The notes: a model not told the origin generated them from the letters alone. Positions 8,054 to 16,749 are shown, counted from the first letter of the stretch. The stretch: DNA of 26,439 nucleotides from Ruminococcus sp. UBA3855 (GCA_002392545.1 DGHF01000113.1:1-26439), one strand, 5' to 3'. Made by a program: numbers and translations.

Positions 8054-8620
8054 ATGACAATATACGAAGTAATTGATAATGATGATTACAGAGACTTCTG
8101 TTTAATGAATTCTAATCATCCGTATATTACTGACAGTTCAGCATATTTTAAGGAAAAACAGGAAGATACCTCTTTTGTCAGAACGATACGCACTTTGAAT
8201 AACAACCCTTTAGCCGATATTATGAATTATTGCAGTATAAGCGGTACTTTTTTAGTCAATCAGAAGGCAAAGAAAGTTTTTCAGGAAAATTTTGAGGGAA
8301 TACAGTTTTTTGATACGATATGTGCGGAATATCTGGAAGAAAAATTTTTTCTGCTGAATGTTTTCAATTATCAAGATGTATTGGATATGAGCAGAAGTGA
8401 ATACAAGTCCGGAAAAAATCGGTATGGAAAATTTGCTGTTGGTTATATTACATCATATGTTTTTCAAGAAAAAGCCTTTGAGTTTGATATTTTTAAAATC
8501 ATTGTCAATGGACAGAAAAGAACAAATCATTTGTTTGTAACTGATAAATTTAAGCGTGTCATAGAAGAAAATCATCTTACCGGATTAAATTCAATAAAAG
8601 TGTATGAACTGGGGGAATAA
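8054..8620 (+). CDS. Imm11/DUF1629-like protein (candidate immunity protein)
   Basis: The 188-residue soluble protein ends with a segment, HLFVTDKFKRVIEENHLTGL (about 159-178), that resembles the C-terminal signature of the DUF1629/Imm11 family (a 'vSdkfk..ieen.LtGl' pattern before a final beta strand). The middle part (FDTICAEYLEEKFFLLNVF, YFDIFK-like strand) also fits that fold. Imm11-type proteins occur in polymorphic toxin systems as immunity proteins, often as orphan copies. No toxin is visible beside it. A strong AGGAGG (8043-8048) precedes the ATG. The assignment rests on recalled family patterns, not on an alignment. Confidence 0.6.
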   Translation: MTIYEVIDNDDYRDFCLMNSNHPYITDSSAYFKEKQEDTSFVRTIRTLNNNPLADIMNYCSISGTFLVNQKAKKVFQENFEGIQFFDTICAEYLEEKFFLLNVFNYQDVLDMSRSEYKSGKNRYGKFAVGYITSYVFQEKAFEFDIFKIIVNGQKRTNHLFVTDKFKRVIEENHLTGLNSIKVYELGE

Positions 8621-8625
8621 ATCCT

Positions 8626-8970
8626 ATGCACGGCTATCAGATAAAAGCATTATGGGCGAAGCTTTTCGAAATTCACGAGCTTATCAGGGCTGAAAATTGG
8701 GTTCAATTGAAACGAATCGCAAGCATCACAGACGAAACAATCGAAGAGGCAAAATTTGAAATTGGCGAATATTCCGGAAAAATCACGGAATGTCCGTTTG
8801 AGGAGTTCACGGATGCTGTCATACTTGGCGATTGGAACGGCTTTGAAATTGGCTGTATGGCTCAATTTTGGTTTGACGGGGAAGAAAGCGATTTGTCAAT
8901 GGAATGTACTGCTGAATTCAACGGCAGAGAAATCAGGAAAATCACGATAGAACAAGTACACGTTTTTTGA
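8626..8970 (+). CDS. Small uncharacterised protein, DUF7668-like
   Basis: A 114-residue acidic soluble protein. Its C-terminal half, with an ESDLSMECT strand followed by KITIEQVHVF, resembles the small DUF7668-type domain pattern (an 'eGrSDLtl' strand and a terminal 'I.dlHVl' strand), which is common in accessory and immunity-like neighbourhoods. The match is from memory and tentative. The start lies 5 bases after the previous stop, with GGGGGA as probable ribosome binding site. It is the last gene before the promoter of the valS T-box leader; no terminator is seen between them. Confidence 0.6.
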   Translation: MHGYQIKALWAKLFEIHELIRAENWVQLKRIASITDETIEEAKFEIGEYSGKITECPFEEFTDAVILGDWNGFEIGCMAQFWFDGEESDLSMECTAEFNGREIRKITIEQVHVF

Positions 8971-8996
8971 TTTGCAAATTTTTCAGAATTACCCTC

Positions 8997-9025
8997 TTGA
9001 CAAAATCCGTTCAATGTGCTATGAT
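8997..9025 (+). promoter_or_regulatory. Sigma-70 promoter of valS
   Basis: A perfect TTGACA -35 (8997-9002), a 17-base spacer and a TATGAT -10 (9020-9025). Transcription should start near 9032, just ahead of the T-box leader. Confidence 0.85.
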
Positions 9026-9031
9026 AGTAAC

Positions 9032-9275
9032 ATATCAAACGGCGATGATGGGGAGGAGTACCCCCGAACCTGCATTTCAGAGAGCATCCGGACGGTGTGA
9101 GGATGTATGCGGACGGCGGAGAAGGTAGCCCCTGAGCTTTGGCGGTGAACTCACAGTAACCGCTGACGGACTGCCCCCGTTATCGGGCGAATGAGTGCGG
9201 AAATTTTTTCCGAATTCAGGTGGTAACACGGACAAATTTGTTCGCCCTGAAGTAATATTACTTTGGGGCTTTTTT
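9032..9275 (+). promoter_or_regulatory. Valine-specific T-box riboswitch leader
   Basis: The leader of valS has the T-box layout. GGGG (9050-9053) can pair with CCCC (9129-9132) at the base of stem I. The loop-E strands AGTA (9057-9060) and GAA (9121-9123) face each other. One base after GAA comes GTA (9125-9127), a valine codon followed by a purine, the expected specifier. The T-box sequence AGGTGGTAACACG (9218-9230) contains TGGT (9221-9224), which can pair with an ACCA tRNA end. A terminator follows. Uncharged tRNA-Val should stabilise the antiterminator and allow valS transcription; charged tRNA should cause termination. Confidence 0.93.
9244..9275 (+). terminator. Conditional terminator of the T-box leader
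   Basis: GCCCTGAAGTAAT (9244-9256) is nearly complementary to ATTACTTTGGGGC (9257-9269) and is followed by six T (9270-9275). This is the terminator that competes with the antiterminator containing the T-box sequence just upstream. Confidence 0.85.
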
Positions 9276-9309
9276 GTATGCCCCGATTCAAGAAAAGGAG
9301 TTTTTACCA

Positions 9310-11931
9310 ATGGCAAAGGAACTTGCAAAAACGTACGCCCCCGAACAGTTCGAGGACAGAATTTATTCCGCATGGATGGAGAGAGGCTGTTTCCATGCGA
9401 CAATTGACAAACAGAAAAAGCCCTATACTATTGTGATTCCGCCCCCAAACATCACCGGACAGCTCCACATGGGTCACGCTCTGGATGAAACTTTACAGGA
9501 TATTTTGATTCGCTGGAAGAGAATGAGCGGTTATTCTGCGCTCTGGTTGCCCGGAACTGACCATGCAGCCATTGCAACAGAGGCGAAAATTGTTGCTGCG
9601 ATGCGTGAAGAGGGCTTGACAAAAGAAGGCATTGGGCGTGAAGCTTTCATGGAACGTGCATGGGCTTGGAAAGCCAAATTCGGCGGTCGTATCGTGGAAC
9701 AGTTGAAAAAGTTGGGTTCATCCTGTGACTGGGAGCGTGAACGTTTCACCATGGATGAGGGCTGTTCAAAGGCTGTCAAGGAAGTATTCGTCAAGTACTA
9801 TAAAAAAGGCTTGATTTACCGTGGCGAACGTATCATTAACTGGTGTCCGAAATGCAGAACCTCCCTCTCTGATGCAGAAGTCAATTATGAGGAACAGGCT
9901 GGACATTTCTGGCATTTGCGCTATCAATTCAAGGACTCTGACGAATATCTTGAATTGGCAACCACAAGACCGGAAACCCTCCTCGGCGATACTGCCGTAG
10001 CTGTCAACCCCAATGATGAAAGATACAAGCACCTTGTCGGGAAAATGCTTATCCTGCCGATTGTTCACAGAGAAATTCCGGTTGTTGCGGATGATTATGT
10101 AGAAATGGATTTCGGAACAGGTGTTGTAAAAATCACCCCTGCACACGACCCGAACGACTTTGAAGTCGGTAAACGTCACAATCTGGAAGTTATCAATGTC
10201 ATGACAGATGATGCCAAAATCGTTGACGATTACCCGAAATATGCCGGAATGGACAGATACGAAGCCAGAAAGGCTATCGTTGAGGATTTGGAAGCAGAGG
10301 GCGCATTGGTTCGCATTGAGGATTATAGCCATAATGTTGGTACTTGCTACCGTTGCGGAACAACTGTTGAACCGAAAGTATCTACACAGTGGTTTGTCAA
10401 GATGCAACCTCTCGCACAGCCTGCGATTGAAGCAGTTCAGAAAGGACAAACTAAATTTGTTCCTGAACGTTTCGACAAGATTTATTATCATTGGCTCGAA
10501 AATATCCGTGACTGGTGCATTTCCCGTCAAATTTGGTGGGGTCATCAGATTCCGGCTTTCTACTGCGACGACTGCGGAGAAATGACCGTTACAAAGGAAA
10601 ATTCCTGCAACTGTCCGAAGTGTGGAAAGCCTATGAGACAAGACCCTGATACCCTTGATACATGGTTTAGTTCTGCATTGTGGCCTTTCTCAACATTGGG
10701 ATTCCCTGAAAAAACGGAAGATTTTGATTATTTCTATCCGACAAATACCCTTGTAACCGGATATGATATTATTTTCTTCTGGGTTATCAGAATGATGTTC
10801 TCCGCATTGGAAAATACTGGAAAAGTACCATTTGACACGGTTCTGATTCACGGACTTGTCAGAGATGCACAGGGGCGCAAAATGTCCAAATCTTTAGGCA
10901 ACGGCATTGACCCCCTCGAAGTTATCAAGGAATACGGTGCAGATGCACTCCGTTTCATGCTGGCAACCGGAAACGCCCCCGGAAATGATATGCGTTACAT
11001 TGATGATAAAGTCAAGGCGGCTCGTAATTTTGCAAATAAGCTCTGGAATGCATCAAGATTTATTATGATGAACCTCCCTGATGATTTCGAATTCAAGGGA
11101 CTGCCTGAAAATCTCACTATGGAAGACAAATGGTTAGTTTCTAAATTTAACCAGCTTGCAAAGGAAGTCAACCAGAATCTGGAAGCATTCGAATTGGGTG
11201 TTGCTTGTTCCAAATTGTATGATTTTATCTGGGATGTATTCTGCGACTGGTACATTGAACTGACAAAGCCGAGAATTCAGGCTGGTGGCGAAACCAAGGC
11301 AAATGCTCAGGCTGTGTTGGTATGGGCTATGCAGGGAATGTTGAAATTATTGCATCCGTTCATGCCGTTCATCACAGAGGAAATCTGGCAAACCCTCGTT
11401 AATGATGGAAGCATGATTATGTTGCAGGATTATCCGGTTTATGATGAAAAACTGAACTACACCGAAGAGGAAAACGCCTTCGAAAAAATTGTTTTGGCGA
11501 TTAAGGCTATTCGTAATACCAGAACCGAACTCAATGTTCCGCCCTCTGTCAAGGCGAAACTTTACATTGAAACAGAAGACGTTGAATTGTTCAAGGGCGC
11601 ATGGTTATTCTTTGAGAAGCTGGCTTCTGCGAGTGAAATGGAAGTCGGGGCGAAGTTCGATATTGCCAATACTGCGAGTGCAGTAACGCATTCTGCTAGA
11701 ATTTTCATCCCCATGGACGAACTTGTTGACAAGGAAAAAGAGTTGGCTCGTCTTAATAAGGAAAAAGAAAAGGTTCAGAAAGATATTGATTTCCTGTCGA
11801 ACAAGCTCAATAATCAGGGATTCCTTGCGAAAGCTCCCGAAAAGCTCATTGAAGCTGAAAAGGCAAAACTTGCCAAGGCTCAGGAGAAAATGGACAAAAT
11901 CATGCAGTCCATTCAGGCATATTCCGCATGA
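9310..11931 (+). CDS. valS: Valyl-tRNA synthetase
   Basis: The 873-residue class I synthetase attaches valine to tRNA-Val in the cytoplasm. It shows the HIGH-type motif HMGH (53-56), the KMSKS loop at 524-528, Cys pairs typical of the zinc knuckles in the catalytic region (CPKC and CDDC/CPKC), the DTLDTWFSSALWP signature and a C-terminal coiled coil (about 805-870) that binds tRNA. Length is normal for a bacterial ValRS. The ATG at 9310 was chosen over the in-frame ATG at 9274 because AAAAGGAG precedes it and 9274 lies within the terminator tail. The gene sits behind a valine T-box, matching its product. Its stop overlaps the folC start (ATGATGA). Confidence 0.97.
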   Translation: MAKELAKTYAPEQFEDRIYSAWMERGCFHATIDKQKKPYTIVIPPPNITGQLHMGHALDETLQDILIRWKRMSGYSALWLPGTDHAAIATEAKIVAAMREEGLTKEGIGREAFMERAWAWKAKFGGRIVEQLKKLGSSCDWERERFTMDEGCSKAVKEVFVKYYKKGLIYRGERIINWCPKCRTSLSDAEVNYEEQAGHFWHLRYQFKDSDEYLELATTRPETLLGDTAVAVNPNDERYKHLVGKMLILPIVHREIPVVADDYVEMDFGTGVVKITPAHDPNDFEVGKRHNLEVINVMTDDAKIVDDYPKYAGMDRYEARKAIVEDLEAEGALVRIEDYSHNVGTCYRCGTTVEPKVSTQWFVKMQPLAQPAIEAVQKGQTKFVPERFDKIYYHWLENIRDWCISRQIWWGHQIPAFYCDDCGEMTVTKENSCNCPKCGKPMRQDPDTLDTWFSSALWPFSTLGFPEKTEDFDYFYPTNTLVTGYDIIFFWVIRMMFSALENTGKVPFDTVLIHGLVRDAQGRKMSKSLGNGIDPLEVIKEYGADALRFMLATGNAPGNDMRYIDDKVKAARNFANKLWNASRFIMMNLPDDFEFKGLPENLTMEDKWLVSKFNQLAKEVNQNLEAFELGVACSKLYDFIWDVFCDWYIELTKPRIQAGGETKANAQAVLVWAMQGMLKLLHPFMPFITEEIWQTLVNDGSMIMLQDYPVYDEKLNYTEEENAFEKIVLAIKAIRNTRTELNVPPSVKAKLYIETEDVELFKGAWLFFEKLASASEMEVGAKFDIANTASAVTHSARIFIPMDELVDKEKELARLNKEKEKVQKDIDFLSNKLNNQGFLAKAPEKLIEAEKAKLAKAQEKMDKIMQSIQAYSA

Positions 11932-13181
11932 TGAATTATGAACAGGCAATGCAATTTGTTGAGGGGTTCAGCCGGAGCGGAAAACCCGTCAGGGATTTAA
12001 GCCGGATTGCCTATTTAATGGAACAACTGGACAAACCGCAGGAAAAACTGCGGTTTGTTCATATTGCCGGAACAAATGGGAAAGGTTCAGTGGCGGAATA
12101 TCTGACAAATATCATGATTGAATCCGGCTATCGTACCGGAACATTTACTTCCCCCTATATCCGGCATTATACAGACAGAATCCGCCTGAACGGTCACGAC
12201 ATCCCACAAAATGACTTATGCCGTATCTGTGAGAAAGTTTCACAGCATATCAAAGGCGATGAGGGATATTCTCAATTTGAAATTACCATGGCAATTGCTT
12301 TTTTGTGGTACATTGAACAAAAGGCAGAAATTGTGATTCTTGAGACAGGCATGGGCGGTTTATTGGACTGTACGAATATCATACCACCCCCGTTATGCAG
12401 TGTGATAACGTCGATTTCATTCGACCATATGGCAATTTTAGGCAATACCCTCGAAGAAATCGCCACGCAAAAAGCCGGAATTATCAAAACAAGTTCTCCG
12501 GTGGTGATTTCGCCCAATAATCAGGCAGAAAATATTCTTGTCGAAAATGCTACTCAAAAAGGCTGTGAAGTCATTATTCCCGATTTGTCAGGAAATTTCT
12601 GTCACATTCAGAATGTGCATGGTTTAGAGAAAAGCCGTTTCACCTATGACGGAATTGATTATGAAATCAAAATGTGCGGAATGCATCAGATTGAAAACGC
12701 TGTCACGGCTTTGGAAGTGGTCAGTGTGCTAAGACGGTATGAAATTTTGATTTCGGCATTACCTGTACAGAGAGGGCTTGCCAAGACGGCAGTTGCCGGA
12801 AGAATCCAAATCTTGTCAGAAAATCCGCTGGTTGTATTAGATGGCGGTCATAATCGTGACGGAATATCTGCTCTTTCGTATGTCTTAGAGGAAAGCGGTA
12901 TTTCGGAATGGGTCGGCATTTGTGGAATGACTCATGCAGATGCTGTGCCGTATGCAGTCCAGACGATGGCGAAATATCTTGATAAAGTCTATTGTGTGGA
13001 TGGGTTCACAGGAAATGCGGTCAAATCTGAAATACTTTGTAATGCATTTTTGCAATATCATGTGAGTGCAGAAATTATTGCAATTGAGAATGCACTTTTG
13101 CAGGCGAAAAGGCAAGGAAAGGCAATTATTATTTTTGGGTCGTTGTATCTTGCAAGCTGGTATTTGAATCAGGAGGGATGA
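11928..13181 (+). CDS. folC: Folylpolyglutamate synthase / dihydrofolate synthase
   Basis: The 417-residue Mur-ligase-fold enzyme adds glutamate to folates in the cytoplasm, and may also make dihydrofolate from dihydropteroate. Motifs visible are the P-loop HIAGTNGKGS (45-54), FTSPYIRHYTDRIRLNG soon after, ETGMGGLLDCTNI, FDHMAILGNTLEEIA with KAGIIK, and LDGGHNRDG in the C-terminal domain. The start overlaps the valS stop within ATGATGA; either ATG (11928 or 11931) is possible. No strong ribosome binding site is visible, so translation is probably coupled to valS. A valS-folC order is common in Firmicutes, which would put folC under the same T-box control. Confidence 0.94.
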   Translation: MMNYEQAMQFVEGFSRSGKPVRDLSRIAYLMEQLDKPQEKLRFVHIAGTNGKGSVAEYLTNIMIESGYRTGTFTSPYIRHYTDRIRLNGHDIPQNDLCRICEKVSQHIKGDEGYSQFEITMAIAFLWYIEQKAEIVILETGMGGLLDCTNIIPPPLCSVITSISFDHMAILGNTLEEIATQKAGIIKTSSPVVISPNNQAENILVENATQKGCEVIIPDLSGNFCHIQNVHGLEKSRFTYDGIDYEIKMCGMHQIENAVTALEVVSVLRRYEILISALPVQRGLAKTAVAGRIQILSENPLVVLDGGHNRDGISALSYVLEESGISEWVGICGMTHADAVPYAVQTMAKYLDKVYCVDGFTGNAVKSEILCNAFLQYHVSAEIIAIENALLQAKRQGKAIIIFGSLYLASWYLNQEG

Positions 13182-13182
13182 A

Positions 13183-13638
13183 ATGGAATTTATCATAGGG
13201 GCGGTAATCATTATTGTATTGCTGTTGATTCTGGGAGTACCTCCGGTTATGATTGGTGCAGGAATTGTCATTTTGCTGGAATTTCTGACTGTATTGATGG
13301 CATTGTTTTTCGTTGTGATGCTGATACTGCTGTTGATTTCAAAGCCTGTCAAGGTGAAATTCCTCCGGATTTACATTCATGAGGTAGTCGGGACGTATGC
13401 CATTTACGAGATGAATGGCAAAGAATACAAGAACACATTTCCGGCGGAAATCATGTTTGTGGACAAAATCTACAAGAAAGATAAAATTTATCCTGCCCGA
13501 TTCCGTCAGGGGAAAAAGGGCTATATGCTGTATGACTGGTACAGTTATATTGTCATTGGGGTAGGGTTGCCCTTGTCCTTGGCACTGGCTGGAGGGCTGG
13601 GGTGGTTCATCTTCTCATTGATTGGATTCATACGATGA
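13183..13638 (+). CDS. Small integral membrane protein of unknown function
   Basis: A 151-residue protein with two long hydrophobic stretches at the N-terminus (about 2-25 and 28-54), a basic hydrophilic segment of about 70 residues, and one more membrane segment near the C-terminus (about 122-148). I do not recognise a family. The ATG lies one base after the folC stop and has AGGAGG just upstream, so it is probably the last gene of the valS-folC operon. Confidence 0.75.
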   Translation: MEFIIGAVIIIVLLLILGVPPVMIGAGIVILLEFLTVLMALFFVVMLILLLISKPVKVKFLRIYIHEVVGTYAIYEMNGKEYKNTFPAEIMFVDKIYKKDKIYPARFRQGKKGYMLYDWYSYIVIGVGLPLSLALAGGLGWFIFSLIGFIR

Positions 13639-13645
13639 CTGTTGT

Positions 13646-13689
13646 ATTTCCCTAAAAAATCGGTTGAAAAATCCGGAATTCAGGGAAAT
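13646..13689. other. Inverted repeat between operons (possible weak terminator)
   Basis: ATTTCCCT (13646-13653) and AGGGAAAT (13682-13689) are exact inverted repeats around a 28-base interior that has a second CGG/CCG pairing. There is no clear U-tract after it, so a terminator role for the upstream operon is only possible, not shown. It lies directly before the next promoter, so an operator role is an alternative. Confidence 0.35.
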
Positions 13690-13711
13690 TTGACATATTT
13701 TCAAAAAAGCC

Positions 13712-13740
13712 TTGACGAAATCAAAAAAACGTGTCATAAT
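13712..13740 (+). promoter_or_regulatory. Sigma-70 promoter of the multidrug-export-family gene
   Basis: TTGACG (13712-13717) and CATAAT (13735-13740) are separated by 17 bases. Transcription would start near 13747, about 30 bases before the ATG at 13776. Confidence 0.65.
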
Positions 13741-13775
13741 AGGTATATATTATACATGAAAGTAGGAGCTTGTTT

Positions 13776-14246
13776 ATGAACTACATTCTGACGTTTTTGA
13801 TTTCCATGGTTCCCATTGTGGAGCTGAGAGGCGGTATCCCGTTCGGTATTGGAATGGGATTAGAGTGGTGGCACGCTGTCATTATTTGCATGATTGGAAA
13901 TATGTTGCCTGTACCAATTATTTTCTTTTTTGCGAGAAAAGTACTGGAATGGGGAGCGGACAAGCCGGTTATCGGGAAATTTTTTACATGGTGTCTGGAA
14001 AAGGGACATCACGGCGGTGAAAAGCTCAAGAAGGCAGCTGGGAAGGGTATGTTCTGGGCATTGTTTCTGTTTGTGGGAATTCCGTTACCTGGTACAGGTG
14101 CATGGACAGGCACGCTGGCTGCAAGTTTGCTTGACCTCGATTTCAAAAAGAGCATTGTTGCAGTGATGTGCGGTGTTGTATTGGCGGCGGCAATCATGAC
14201 AATTTTGAGCTTGTTAGGCGTTGCAGCATTTACGGCAGTCAACTGA
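13776..14246 (+). CDS. Small multidrug export family protein (PF06695-type)
   Basis: The 156-residue membrane protein opens with a hydrophobic segment followed by VELRGGIPFGIGMGLEWW, the characteristic N-terminal motif of the 'small multi-drug export' family. A second conserved loop, VGIPLPGTGAWTGTLAA, follows, and the protein ends with a hydrophobic helix. Despite the family name, transport of drugs is not established for most members. The start is the ATG at 13776, spaced 8 bases from GGAG (13764-13767), rather than the TTG at 13770. It is a single-gene unit with its own promoter and a strong terminator. Confidence 0.86.
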   Translation: MNYILTFLISMVPIVELRGGIPFGIGMGLEWWHAVIICMIGNMLPVPIIFFFARKVLEWGADKPVIGKFFTWCLEKGHHGGEKLKKAAGKGMFWALFLFVGIPLPGTGAWTGTLAASLLDLDFKKSIVAVMCGVVLAAAIMTILSLLGVAAFTAVN

Positions 14247-14263
14247 CAAAAGTCAATCAAAAG

Positions 14264-14292
14264 CAGAGCGGGAATATTTCGCTCTGTTTTTT
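14264..14292 (+). terminator. Rho-independent terminator
   Basis: CAGAGCG (14264-14270) pairs perfectly with CGCTCTG (14280-14286) and is followed by six T (14287-14292), 18 bases after the stop codon of the multidrug-export-family gene. Confidence 0.92.
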
Positions 14293-14294
14293 AT

Positions 14295-14310
14295 CAGGTG
14301 ACAGCACCTG
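14295..14310 (+). other. Short hairpin in the leader of the GT-C-like gene
   Basis: CAGGTG (14295-14300) and CACCTG (14305-14310) form a perfect 6-bp stem with a 4-base loop three bases after the preceding terminator's T-run. It has no T-run of its own. It could be an operator or an mRNA 5' structure; no function is assigned. I see no convincing promoter between it and the gene at 14354. Confidence 0.4.
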
Positions 14311-14353
14311 AAGAAAAAGAGAAATATTCGATTAGGGAGGAATAAAATAAAAT

Positions 14354-16741
14354 ATGCTCTGGGTGTTTTTGATTCCGTTTTTTATTGCTGAAATTTTCGT
14401 TGCAGTCAATTGCTTTCTATGGAAACCCATCAAAAAAGGAGAAATTACGGCGGAAGCTCAAAAAAAACAACCGCCGATTATGTTTCCGCTGATTCCGGCA
14501 GGTGTACAGATTGCATTTTTCCTTCTGATGACATTGGTACAAAAATTTATCATGGCTGGTTCAGGGGAGTTGTTGCCACGTTCCGCCATTACGGCTATCT
14601 GTATTTTGACAGATGCAGCAGTATTTTGCGAGTATTGGAAGACAAATGACAGGTCAAGGCGAATGACAAAACAGCTGGCAATATTGTGCGTGGGGCTGTT
14701 TTTTGTGGAGTTTGCTGTATTCAATGCAAAGAGTATTGATTTCCATTATCAGGAAATGCAAGTTCCCGTTCAGAGCATGAGCGAGTATTTTTCCAAAACC
14801 GCCACCGAGGTGGAAGAAGTAATTGAGCCGGAACATCACATGTTTCCGGAAGATGACCATGTGAGAGTGGAAGCGAATGAAACAAAAGTCCGCATTGATG
14901 ACGTTCCGCCATGGACAAGGGCAATTTCTTTTCATATGGAACAGGATGCCGACCAGAGACCTTTTCAGGTCAGAGTTTCCATTGCAGACGATAATTTCAT
15001 TGATGCGCCTCAGATTTCCGGAACAAAGCTCATCAGCACTTATGAGGGCGATGTTGCTTTTTCGATTGCACCCTACGGAACATTGAATTATGTAGTGGCA
15101 GAATTTGGAATGTTGACATCTCCAGTCAGAGTATTTTATTTGACAGCAATGAGCAGTGTACCATATGCATTTTCAGTATTGCGTTATCTGGTATTGCTGG
15201 TGATATGTGGCTTGATTCTGATTATCAAGGAATTTGGTGTGCAGTATATGGAATACAACAGCCGGAGCATCTGTCAGAATATTTGCATTGGTCTGGTGAC
15301 AATTGCTTGTGTGGGGTCTGTATTTGCATTCCGCAACCCGAACGAAGAAAATATCAGTTATCCGGTTGATTTTGATGTAGAAGAGGCGAACCCCTACGAA
15401 CAGACTTTTGATGCATTCCAGAAAGGACAGGTATGGCTTGACATCTGGGTTGATGAAAAATTAGAAACAATGGATGATGCTGTTTATGACCGGCTTTCCA
15501 GAGATGCTGTCACAATTGATTATGCATGGGACAGAGCCTATTATAACGGCAAATATTATTCTTATTTCGGTGTTGTTCCGGTATTGGTGATGTATTATCC
15601 GTTTTACTGGATTCATCAGGAATTACCAAGTCTCCCGACAGTGTGCCTGACGTTCGGAGCACCGGCGGTATTGTTCTTATGTCTGGCGATTGTGGCAATG
15701 GTACGGCTGTATGTCAAAAAGCCGAATTTCCTGATTTTATTGGCGAGCCTTCCGACAGCAACGGCATTATGTGGGGTTTACTACTGTCTGAATTATCCGA
15801 GTATGTACAATGCGCCTGTAATAGCAAGTTTGTGTTTCCTGTTCATGGCGTGGTGTTTTGGTTTCTGGGGATGTCTCATGAAGAAGCCGACACCGAAATT
15901 TATTTTCTTGTTTCTGGCAGGTGTGGCGTGTGTAGGCTGTGTCGGTTCAAGACCGACAGTGATTCCGTGTGCGCTGATGCTTGCGCCGGCATTTGTTCAG
16001 ATACTCTTAAACAAGGAATACAAGCTCAATTATAAAATTTCTCAGGCGATTGGTTTTCTTGTTCCGGTGATGATTGGGGCAGTAGGGCTGATGTATTATA
16101 ATTACATCCGCTTTGATTCGCCTTTCAATTTTGGTGCGAATTATCAGCTGACAGTCAGCAATATCAATGCCAATAGAGTGAGACTGGGTGTAATTCCGAC
16201 TGCGATTTTCCATTATTTGTTACAGCTTCCTGTTTCAAAGAATGTATTCCCATTCTATACCTACGGATTTTCAGCACTGGATAATTACCAGATGTACAGT
16301 TATATCGAGAAAAATATTGGTGCTCTGGTGTATCCGTTTTTACTGCTGGCGGTTCTTCTGCTCCCGAAAGCATTCAAAAGTCATGTATTGGAGGGACAAA
16401 ATGCTGGAAAAATTGAAACCAGTGCATTTGTGATTTGCGGATATGCATTTTCTGTGCTGATACTCTGGGCTGATTTCTGTCTTGGCGGTGTATCCGTGAG
16501 ATATGCACAAGATTTCATGGGGATGCTGACCGTGGCGAGTATCATTGTTATCATGAACGTTGTGACCCCTGAAAGAAAGTATATTTATAAAGGGACATTC
16601 TTCTGTGCAATGGTGACATTCGTCATGATATGGCTGTTACAGCTTCATATTTCCTTGGAGGGGCGTGTTGTCACAACATTGATAACCATTCACCCGACAT
16701 GGCAGGAAATTTTGGAAAATGTATTTATTTTCTGGGAATAA
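14354..16741 (+). CDS. Large polytopic membrane protein, GT-C glycosyltransferase-like
   Basis: The 795-residue protein has four N-terminal membrane segments (about 2-22, 43-66, 78-95, 107-123), an extracytoplasmic acidic domain (about 125-265), and many more membrane helices to the C-terminus. A loop at 345-406 carries DAFQKGQVWLDIW and WDRAYYNGKYYSYFG (392-406). This resembles the 'GxYYsYFGplPal' region of PMT/ArnT-like GT-C proteins, which move sugars from lipid-phosphate carriers onto acceptors outside the membrane. No catalytic DxD/ExD motif was assigned, so activity and substrate are inference. The ATG is 13 bases from GGAGG (14336-14340), an unusually long spacing, but an in-frame stop just upstream excludes an earlier start. 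Terminators lie on both sides. Confidence 0.7.
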   Translation: MLWVFLIPFFIAEIFVAVNCFLWKPIKKGEITAEAQKKQPPIMFPLIPAGVQIAFFLLMTLVQKFIMAGSGELLPRSAITAICILTDAAVFCEYWKTNDRSRRMTKQLAILCVGLFFVEFAVFNAKSIDFHYQEMQVPVQSMSEYFSKTATEVEEVIEPEHHMFPEDDHVRVEANETKVRIDDVPPWTRAISFHMEQDADQRPFQVRVSIADDNFIDAPQISGTKLISTYEGDVAFSIAPYGTLNYVVAEFGMLTSPVRVFYLTAMSSVPYAFSVLRYLVLLVICGLILIIKEFGVQYMEYNSRSICQNICIGLVTIACVGSVFAFRNPNEENISYPVDFDVEEANPYEQTFDAFQKGQVWLDIWVDEKLETMDDAVYDRLSRDAVTIDYAWDRAYYNGKYYSYFGVVPVLVMYYPFYWIHQELPSLPTVCLTFGAPAVLFLCLAIVAMVRLYVKKPNFLILLASLPTATALCGVYYCLNYPSMYNAPVIASLCFLFMAWCFGFWGCLMKKPTPKFIFLFLAGVACVGCVGSRPTVIPCALMLAPAFVQILLNKEYKLNYKISQAIGFLVPVMIGAVGLMYYNYIRFDSPFNFGANYQLTVSNINANRVRLGVIPTAIFHYLLQLPVSKNVFPFYTYGFSALDNYQMYSYIEKNIGALVYPFLLLAVLLLPKAFKSHVLEGQNAGKIETSAFVICGYAFSVLILWADFCLGGVSVRYAQDFMGMLTVASIIVIMNVVTPERKYIYKGTFFCAMVTFVMIWLLQLHISLEGRVVTTLITIHPTWQEILENVFIFWE

Positions 16742-16749
16742 TTACCATC

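Noticed and set aside
9077..9403. Open frame on the minus strand across the valS leader
   Set aside because: It overlaps the T-box riboswitch and the start of valS, which explain the sequence far better.
9766..10641. 291-residue open frame on the minus strand within valS
   Set aside because: It lies wholly antisense to the conserved catalytic and editing regions of valS, so it is a by-product of codon use.
13690..13695. TTGACA as an additional -35 box before the multidrug-export-family gene
   Set aside because: No -10 box is found at 16-18 bases; the TTGACG/CATAAT pair just downstream has the correct spacing.
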